From Legionella sainthelensi (GTDB taxonomy: Bacteria; Pseudomonadota; Gammaproteobacteria; Legionellales; Legionellaceae), in NCBI RefSeq assembly GCF_900637685.1, contig NZ_LR134388.1, positions 3,809,001 through 3,873,000 on the forward strand: DNA of 64,000 nt, written 5' to 3'. The translations under genes and the position numbers were made by a program. Every line of letters begins with the position of its first letter. Positions within the stretch are counted from its first letter, which is position 1. The notes below the pieces were generated by a model. That model did not search any database. It saw only the letters and a program-made list of their open reading frames with translations, and had not been told where the DNA came from. Shown here piece after piece: positions 57,710 through 64,000 of this stretch.

Positions 57710-59050
57710 ATGAAATCAAAGCTAAAAAGAGAGCTGCAGCAATTTCTGGAGCAGGAACGGATAAGTCTTAATTCAGGAATAGTCAACTACATTACTTATC
57801 AATTGGCGGATATTAACGTCAATGCAGAGCAGCTCAATCAAGGCTTTTCTTTTGACAATGAAGAAACAACGGATAGAGAAAAAATAACATTTTCTATTGC
57901 AACAGGACTCGATTTTTCTCAGATCAAAAAAATACTCAATTTCTTTAAGATCCCCGAAGAAAAGTACCTGCATGGCAAACCGATATCAATCAACGATGAA
58001 ACCTTGATTGAGCACTTTATTTTTTATTTTAAAAACCGTTTCCAAGCATTAAAAGAAACCTCACCTCAAATTATTGCCCGATATAAAGCACTATCTGCCC
58101 CGCTTTTAGAAGCAAAGGCTAAAAATATACTCGAAAAACATCTTGATGAGGTCAAGCTAATAATAATGGCTAATTACCTCAACACACCACTTACACTGAC
58201 GATAAAAAACTTCATCAGTTTTATATCAACTTTATCCGGACGTATCCATGATTTAGAGAGTTTCCCACATTTATATGTAGATATCGTAGATAGCAAAAAA
58301 GAAATTAATCGTTTTATGCAAGTGCAAGAAATTAATGAAAATCAAAAATTATATGCGCAACTTATAATGTTGTTGGATAGTATTTCTTTATTTGAGCATT
58401 ATCACCGCAATGAGTCCGTTCTCAGTAATACTGGACTACATAAAGAATTTAAAGAGTTTTTAATTCCTTATCGCATTACCCCAGAAAAATGTGATTTGCT
58501 TGGGAATGTCATTTTATCTTTAGCTGATGTAAAAATTCACACTGCAAACTTATTGCAGCTTGCCCCCGGAGAAGATCACGCTCGATTGGTGATCACATTT
58601 AAAAATATTAACGAAGAAAATATAAATAAAATAGTTTTATGCATGCATCATCTCGGCGATGAGACTGCTTTTATAGTTGATGGACAATCATCTTTTTCTA
58701 CTGTATCAGACCCATGTTTTGTTTTTAAAAATCAAGAATACCCTTTATATAAAAGTGGGAATGAAGCACAAGCGACTAAACTCGATGAAAAACGCAGTAT
58801 CGAAGTAGATGGTAAATTTTTCTATAATTGTGTATACCCTAAAATCAAAGAAAATATTGCTCAAATGGCCACACAAAAGCAATTAAGTAGTTATCAAGAA
58901 ACATCAAAAGAAGACTTTAAACCTATTGCGGAAACGGCTCGCGTTAGTGAGTATAGCATATTTGAAAAATTCCAAAACACAGCAAATCAAGTCGAAACAC
59001 TCAATAAAAAAAGCTCACGGACTTGTATCTGTTCCCTACTAAAAAACTAA
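57710..59050 (+). CDS. Legionella-type hypothetical protein, 446 aa, possible effector
   Basis: Start at the ATG 57710 (AAGGGATG just upstream). Soluble, mostly helical, no signal peptide or recognisable domain; the region ~180-260 is rich in Leu/Ile helices (LSGRIHDLESFPHLY), and a beta-rich stretch follows (LVITFKNINEEN, DETAFIVDGQSSF). The C-terminus SSRTCICSLLKN is cysteine-rich but is not a CaaX box. No operon partner. Confidence 0.65.
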   Translation: MKSKLKRELQQFLEQERISLNSGIVNYITYQLADINVNAEQLNQGFSFDNEETTDREKITFSIATGLDFSQIKKILNFFKIPEEKYLHGKPISINDETLIEHFIFYFKNRFQALKETSPQIIARYKALSAPLLEAKAKNILEKHLDEVKLIIMANYLNTPLTLTIKNFISFISTLSGRIHDLESFPHLYVDIVDSKKEINRFMQVQEINENQKLYAQLIMLLDSISLFEHYHRNESVLSNTGLHKEFKEFLIPYRITPEKCDLLGNVILSLADVKIHTANLLQLAPGEDHARLVITFKNINEENINKIVLCMHHLGDETAFIVDGQSSFSTVSDPCFVFKNQEYPLYKSGNEAQATKLDEKRSIEVDGKFFYNCVYPKIKENIAQMATQKQLSSYQETSKEDFKPIAETARVSEYSIFEKFQNTANQVETLNKKSSRTCICSLLKN

Positions 59051-59107
59051 ATTCGCCTTAAGGAGATGCTCGCCGTGTTTCAAGGCTTCTCCGCAAATTT
59101 AAGGATC

Positions 59108-60031
59108 TTACCGTGTGGTTTTACAGAAAACCCTATCCTTGCTTATCAGTTCCCTAATATCAGACAATTCAATAATTTCCAACGGCATACTGCATAGAAC
59201 ATCCAATGCCTGCCTCAAAATTTTAGATAAAGGACTATGAGAGATGATACTCCAATAAGGATTTTCATGCTTATAAACTTGATCCACCTGTTCAATGAGA
59301 TCTAGTACTTTGATACAGAATACATTCAAGGCTGAAGGATCCGTGGCTTTAAGAAACTGTTTAAGGCTGCTGTGATATTCCTCTTTTAATAAACCTTCTT
59401 TAGTACGATATGGACTGCACGCGGAAAACAAACCTGGACGGGATCTCTGCATCGTTAATAAATAATTATGATATTGTTCTTCCAAAATGGGCTTAATTTT
59501 TTTCACTTGTGCCAAAAAGTAAATTTGTTTCGCTAATACATTGAATCCCTCCTTAACATTAATTTCTTTGCGCGCAGAAACCTCTATATAAGTAAGACCT
59601 AATTGGTCTGCCAGTTCGTTGGCCTCTTTGCGAGATACGTTTCTCAAGTCAATTAAATCAGCTTTACAACCGACAAGAAGAATGGGTGCCTGTTGATTAC
59701 TTACCTTAAAACGCTCGACTAAGACTTTTATATTCTGAAAGGATTGCAAGTTAGTAAGGTCAAAACAAATAAAGGCACCATCAGCATGATGAAAATAAGA
59801 TGCAACAATCTTCTGAAGTCTTGGGGCTCCAGAAGCATCCCAAATGCGTAATTTTATTGTTTTATTATAAGTTCTAAGAAACTTTATTTTCTCATCAACA
59901 CCCATGGTGTCGACATAGTAATCAAAATCTGGATTGCCAAAAAGACTTGCTAATAAACAGGATTTTCCAACATAATTATCACCAAGAAGGATTATTTTTA
60001 TATGTTCATCATATTCTTCTTTGTGCTCCAT
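59108..60031 (-). CDS. Rab-like small GTPase with C-terminal extension, probable effector
   Basis: 307 residues from the ATG at 60031; a TTG 24 codons upstream would add a hydrophobic leader. Residues 10-170 are a Rab/Ras fold: P-loop GDNYVGKS (17-24), switch I DTMGVDEK (T42), IKLRIWDASGAPRLQ where Rab has WDTAGQE, GCKADL where Rab has GNKxDL, and VSARKE for the SAK loop. The catalytic Gln is Ala (A69) and the G4 Asn is Cys (C122). The 130-residue tail has no prenylation cysteines. Eukaryotic-type small GTPases are known in Legionella and look host-derived. Altered motifs suggest slow or no GTP hydrolysis. Confidence 0.85.
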   Translation of the reverse strand: MEHKEEYDEHIKIILLGDNYVGKSCLLASLFGNPDFDYYVDTMGVDEKIKFLRTYNKTIKLRIWDASGAPRLQKIVASYFHHADGAFICFDLTNLQSFQNIKVLVERFKVSNQQAPILLVGCKADLIDLRNVSRKEANELADQLGLTYIEVSARKEINVKEGFNVLAKQIYFLAQVKKIKPILEEQYHNYLLTMQRSRPGLFSACSPYRTKEGLLKEEYHSSLKQFLKATDPSALNVFCIKVLDLIEQVDQVYKHENPYWSIISHSPLSKILRQALDVLCSMPLEIIELSDIRELISKDRVFCKTTR

Positions 60032-60143
60032 GCTAAATAACCTTAAATCAATTTGAACAAATAATAATAAATAAATCAGTTGAATATAAGTATTCTTTAG
60101 CAAATAAATTGATTTTTTGGAAAAGAAGCGTTAATGACGCATA

Positions 60144-61442
60144 CTATGCGCCTATGCCTGGATTCTCCAAACTTAAAATACCTGTATTAAAATCATAAGC
60201 AAAAATCTCTGCATAGCGCCCCCAATCAATCATTGTCCGTAAAACACGCTCGGCTTCTTTTTCGCTTAAGTAATCTTCAAGTTTACTTAAAAATCGTTCT
60301 TCAGAAACTCTATGACCTACTTTTTCATCCAAAATTCTGCGAATGTAACGGGCAAGAGGTACTTTCTCCAATAATCTCTGGGCAAATAATTGCTTACGTT
60401 CTTGGAGATCCGCCTCTGAAAATTGCTTTCCTAAATCACTTAACTGAATATCTCCCGCAGAAACTTTAGCAAAACCCAAGATTTCTAATGTTTCAAGTAT
60501 AGGGAATAGATCATCAATGTTCATCATGAGCTCATCAGCAAGCTCTGGCAAGTCAATACGCTCTTCAAATGAAGTCATTGTTTCAATCAAACCCGTTAAC
60601 TCTGAAGGCTCTACTTCAGGCAAACGATAACCTAAACCAATTTGTCGTTCTCTTTGCGCACGTTTTGCCTTTTCCTTAGGCCCTGTGGTCATTAAAGTAT
60701 AAATTTTGTCTACTAAAGCTCGAAATTCAGAAGATTCGGGATCGCGTGGCTGAGGTAAAGTTACGGGTAACTCAGCGCGAATATACCCGGGATCATTACC
60801 AAAAATAACGATTCTATCTGCTAAATTAGCAGCTTCTTCAATATTATGAGTGACTAATAAGATTCCATTCGTATTGGTTTTCTTTTCCTTCCATAATTCC
60901 AATAAATCTGATTTTAAGTTTTCAGCAGTAAGCACATCTAAGGCAGAAAAGGGTTCATCCATTAAGAGAACATCAGGATTAATAACTAAAGCTCGTGCAA
61001 AACCAACACGTTGGCGCATACCACCAGACAATTCTTTTGGGAAAGCAGATTCAAAACCATCAAGGCCAATAATGTCAATAGCTTCAATCGCACGATGTCT
61101 GCGCTCTTCGCGACTCACGCCTTGAGCTTCAAGACCAAGTTCTACATTTTCTAATACAGTTAGCCAAGGCATCAACGCAAAAGATTGAAAAACCATCGCA
61201 ATCCCATCCACAGGTCGAGTAACTGGTTTTCCTCTGTAAGTGATTGAGCCACTTGTTGGAGCAACTAAACCGGCAATAATTCGAAGCAACGTCGACTTTC
61301 CCGAGCCAGACTTACCCAACAAAGCAACAATTTCACCTTCTTGCAGTTTAAAATTCACATCCTCAAGTACCAGCAAATTTTGATCTGATGATTTTTTAAA
61401 TGACTTACTTAAACTTTCTATAGAAATAATGGTTTCAGACAT
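60144..61442 (-). CDS. ABC importer ATPase, nitrate/sulfonate/taurine type, with AAA-associated C-domain
   Basis: 432 residues. Walker A GKSGSGKST, Q-loop VFQSFALMPW, signature LSGGMRQRVGFARAL, Walker B VLLMDEPFSALD and H-loop VTHNIEEAA. The extra ~170 residues after the nucleotide domain (DLPELADELMMNIDDLFPILE, LARYIRRILDEK) form the 'AAA-associated' winged-helix domain found in a subset of NitT/TauT ATPases. Nine bases downstream of the permease stop. No substrate-binding gene is nearby, so the cargo is unknown. Confidence 0.92.
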   Translation of the reverse strand: MSETIISIESLSKSFKKSSDQNLLVLEDVNFKLQEGEIVALLGKSGSGKSTLLRIIAGLVAPTSGSITYRGKPVTRPVDGIAMVFQSFALMPWLTVLENVELGLEAQGVSREERRHRAIEAIDIIGLDGFESAFPKELSGGMRQRVGFARALVINPDVLLMDEPFSALDVLTAENLKSDLLELWKEKKTNTNGILLVTHNIEEAANLADRIVIFGNDPGYIRAELPVTLPQPRDPESSEFRALVDKIYTLMTTGPKEKAKRAQRERQIGLGYRLPEVEPSELTGLIETMTSFEERIDLPELADELMMNIDDLFPILETLEILGFAKVSAGDIQLSDLGKQFSEADLQERKQLFAQRLLEKVPLARYIRRILDEKVGHRVSEERFLSKLEDYLSEKEAERVLRTMIDWGRYAEIFAYDFNTGILSLENPGIGA

Positions 61443-61451
61443 GATGATTTA

Positions 61452-63190
61452 TTAATTAAAATTAAAACGTTCTTCCGCTAACCGATATAACGGACGCCAA
61501 ATCAAGTGGTTAAAAGCGAGTACATACAAACACATCATTGCTGTACCTAAAGCAATTTTTGGGAAATCTCCTGTTGCTGTACTGGCTTGAATGTATTCAC
61601 CTAAACCCGTGGCTCTGAGCGTAGTATTTCCCCAACTTACAAATTCTGCCACGATGCTGGCATTCCATGCACCACCTGCGGCAGTTATGGCCCCAGTAAT
61701 ATAAAAAGGGAAGATCCCCGGTGCTGCCAATCTTTTCCACCAAAGCCATCCTTTCAAACCAAAATTATCTGCTGCCAGATAAAGTTCACGGGGAATGGCC
61801 GATGCACCAGCAATCACATTAAATAAAATATACCATTGAGTCCCGAGGATCATCAGTGGAGTGACCCAAATTTCTACATTTAAATGGAATTTAACAATAG
61901 CAATAACAAATAAAGGATAGAATAAATTAGCTGGAAAAGCGGCAACGAATTGAATCACTGGTTGAATTTTTTGTGCAATTCTTGGTCTCAAACCTATCCA
62001 TACACCTACTGGAATCCAAATTAATGAACTTAGAATAATTAAACATATCACCCGTGTCCCTGTTGCTGCACCAAGCAAAAACACATGAATAATGTCAGCA
62101 ATTTTCAACTCAGCAAGAATAAAGCGCAGTAAAAACCATGTCCCAGAACACACACATAACAATACAAACGCCCCCCAAAATCTATCAAGGCGCCGTTGCT
62201 TTTTTAAATCAACTTCTTTAATTGCTTTAGACTCATTAAGGCGTAACCAACGTGCATTCACAAAATGATCCGTAAAAACGCCAATAATCTCAGCGAATTG
62301 CTTCATTAAGCGACTGCCACGCATCCAATCCACCAACCAAGATTGATATTCCACTTCATCATGTGAAGTCTCAGCTTTAAATTTTTCTGACCATGCAATT
62401 AAAGGACGAAAGAAAATCTGATCGTACAAAAAAATAACAATAACCATCGTTAAAATTGCATAACCTACAGCATGTAAATCGCGCTGCTGTATGGCTAAAG
62501 CGATGTAGGAGCCTACTCCGGGTAAGCGGATATTTTGATGTGCAACAGAAATAGCTTCAGATAAGACCACAAAGAACCAACTTGCAGACATAGAAACCAT
62601 CATATTCCATAATAAACTCGACATGGAAAAAGGGACTTCCAGTTTCCAAAAACGCTGCCATGCCGACAGTCGAAACATAGAAGCGACTTCTTTTAAATCA
62701 TGAGGCAGTGTTTTTACGGATTGATAAAAACCAAAAGTCATATTCCATACCTGTGCACAAAAAATAGCGAAAATCGAAGCACACTCAGGACCTAACAAAC
62801 TATTTGGAAATAAATGAATAAATCCAGTTACGGTAATCGATAAAAAGCTTAAAACAGGTATGGATTGTAAGATATCAATAGCAGGAATAATTATCTGCTC
62901 TGCACGTCGATTTTTAGCAGCCCAAAGACCGACAGTGAACGTAAAAATTATGGAAAAAATAATGCGATAAACATACGCAACACAGTACGTAACGCATAAA
63001 AAGGAAGATTGGATGGATCTAAAGAAATCGGGATCTGCTCTCCCAGTTGATATGGGGTAGCCATTTGCGAGCCGGCCCAACCTAAAAAAAACAAGATAGA
63101 AAAAATAAGAATAAGAAGCAGTAAATCCCAACGATTTATATATCGACCAACTTTATCAGGATTAGCAAAGTAGAACCGACTTTCCCGCAC
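61452..63190 (-). pseudogene. Fused double ABC permease, split by a one-base frameshift
   Basis: The start is MRESRFYFANPDK at 63190, which runs with a first membrane segment (LLLLILIFSILFFLG) to LRMFIALFFP and stops; the remaining ~540 residues are in the next frame. The break is an A6/T6 run at 62954-62959; one added T restores IALFFSIIFTFTVG. The protein then has two BinP-type permease halves, each with an EAA loop (DLKEVASMFRLSAWQRFWKLEVP and LYLAADNFGLKGWLWWKRLAAPG, ~300 residues apart). Both transporter halves in one chain is the notable feature. Inner membrane. Confidence 0.88.
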
Positions 63191-63474
63191 TATGCCCCCT
63201 TATAAACTTTGGTTGATATACCCGAAATATACTTTGCAGAATCAAACAGACAGTATACACTAAAAATGCAATTACAGTTATTTAGAAATCTGTTTAACTG
63301 CTTCATAAAATACCATAAAGAAGGCTTAATCCATAGATAAAAGCCTGTGAATATCCATATACGCTGCTGATTCTAATGATTAATTGATCAATTGACGCCT
63401 ATCTCAAATTAACAAAAGCAAGTCAATTAGAACAAAAATTGAACTTTCTTGTGATTTAGGTGTCTAATATAGTG
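63191..63474. other. Intergenic region upstream of the sRNA candidate
   Basis: AT-rich and gene-free. A TAATAT box lies at 63465-63470, about seven bases before the first hairpin; TTGAAC at 63439-63444 is 20 bp from it, too far for an ideal -35. Confidence 0.4.
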
Positions 63475-63584
63475 AGCATTTCCCCCGAATGCTTAACTTC
63501 GCTTTACCCCCTCTTAAGCGAAGAAATGTTTAGGTTCATAATCTAAACAACCAATTTACCCCGGCTCTAGCCGGGGATTTTTTT
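63475..63584 (+). ncRNA. Candidate small RNA: four hairpins with C-rich loops
   Basis: In ~110 bases: stem AGCATT/AATGCT with loop TCCCCCG (63475-63493); stem CTTCGCTT/AAGCGAAG with loop TACCCCCTCTT (63497-63523); stem TGTTTAGG/TCTAAACA (63527-63549); and the terminator below. A TAATAT box sits just upstream. The two C-rich loops could pair with Shine-Dalgarno sequences. The last three hairpins recall RocR, the partner of RocC, but identity is not shown. Confidence 0.6.
63559..63584 (+). terminator. Rho-independent terminator
   Basis: CCCCGGCT-CT-AGCCGGGG (8 bp) followed by ATTTTTTT. No protein gene on this strand ends nearby, so it most likely ends the sRNA candidate. Confidence 0.92.
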
Positions 63585-63694
63585 AATACCCAATCCAAAT
63601 TTGCTGCCATCGAAATACTTTTTTATGGGAAGTGGTGAATTTCAGTAAAAATGATTAAACTCAATCTATTCCATTGACAATCGAGGCATTATTC

Positions 63695-64000
63695 ATGAAC
63701 AAAAAATTAACAGGCTTCTTGGGGATACTGTTGTTCTTTTCTCAATTCAGTTATGCACAACCTGATCCCGTGCAATTATCAGTCTGGGTCAATGAGGCGA
63801 TTGTTGCCACATATACGTATAGTTATAAAAATTATTTAGAAGATCAAAAAAGAATAGCCAAATATTTTACAGCAGATGGGTGGATAGCATACAGCAATGC
63901 ATTAAATGCTTCAAAACTACCCGAGGCCGTACAACAAAATCTTTATTATGTCAGCGCTGTAGCCACAGAACCACCTGTCATTTCTAATATTGACGCCACG
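63695..64000 (+). CDS. Secreted IcmL/DotI-family protein (3' end cut by window edge)
   Basis: 102 codons visible. A signal peptide (MNKKLTGFLGILLFFSQ, cleavage after FSYA) is followed by LSVWVNEAIVATYTYSYKNY, KYFTADGWIAYSNALNAS and YYVSAVATEPPVI, which follow the pattern of the periplasmic domain of IcmL/DotI (W..EA....Y...Y.NY, YFT..GW). True IcmL has a membrane anchor; this has a cleavable signal, so it is a soluble or surface paralogue. Legionella has several such IcmL-like genes outside the dot/icm loci. Confidence 0.8.
   Translation, partial: MNKKLTGFLGILLFFSQFSYAQPDPVQLSVWVNEAIVATYTYSYKNYLEDQKRIAKYFTADGWIAYSNALNASKLPEAVQQNLYYVSAVATEPPVISNIDAT

Noticed and set aside
59000..59050. Possible prenylation signal at the C-terminus of the 446-aa protein (CICSLLKN)
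   Set aside because: A CaaX box needs the cysteine fourth from the end; here it is sixth or further.
1..64000. CRISPR array or cas genes
   Set aside because: No regularly spaced direct repeats and no cas-like protein seen.

Overview
The window is AT-rich gammaproteobacterial chromosome, almost certainly from a Legionella species. The tmRNA encodes the tag ANDENFAGGEAIAA. Eukaryotic-like genes are scattered through it (kinase-like, ankyrin plus cysteine-protease-like, zincin-like, Rab-like GTPase). The last gene is an IcmL-family homologue, and the tkt-gap-pgk-pyk, dapB and mmsA-mmsB-acs groups with a ProQ/FinO gene fit Legionella as I know it. The species cannot be named from sequence alone.

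Layout. 1-6410 is accessory: a kinase-like protein cut by the window edge, a Cys-rich WAP-like small protein, an AlkB-type dioxygenase and an ankyrin protein with a possible papain-like triad. 6709-7856 is an IS630-type element with perfect 25-bp inverted ends and a dead transposase. 7923-22841 looks like two mobile segments stacked at the 3' end of ssrA: three copies of that 3' end are present (7923, 10574, 22841). The right-hand segment (10574-22841) is a clear P4-like island. It has a tyrosine integrase beside ssrA, an AlpA-type activator, a tightly overlapping primase/DUF3987 operon with two micro-genes, and paired integrase arm-type repeats at both ends. Its cargo is anti-phage-like: a HamA/HamB (Hachiman-like) nuclease-helicase pair, a SIR2-like protein and an XRE regulator.

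22842-45335 is core chromosome: ssrA, prlC, tkt-gap-pgk-pyk, tRNA-Gly(CCC), likely effector genes (one with HExxH), a ProQ/FinO RNA chaperone (probably RocC), dapB, a large Legionella-type protein, and mmsA-mmsB-acs for valine/propionate metabolism. 45950-55517 is an eight-gene purine operon (purL-M-QS-C-F-D-N-E); its PurQ carries an unusual C-terminal extension that looks like two PurS-type units. 55773-64000 holds engB, cytochrome c4, dsbA, a likely effector, a Rab-like GTPase, an ABC importer with a fused double permease, a candidate multi-hairpin sRNA with C-rich loops, and a truncated secreted IcmL-like gene.

A warning for any reader: five genes (nhaA, the SIR2-like gene, purF, dsbA, the ABC permease) are each broken by a single missing base inside an A/T homopolymer. 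That pattern suggests sequencing undercalls rather than real decay, so these should not be taken as pseudogenes without checking.
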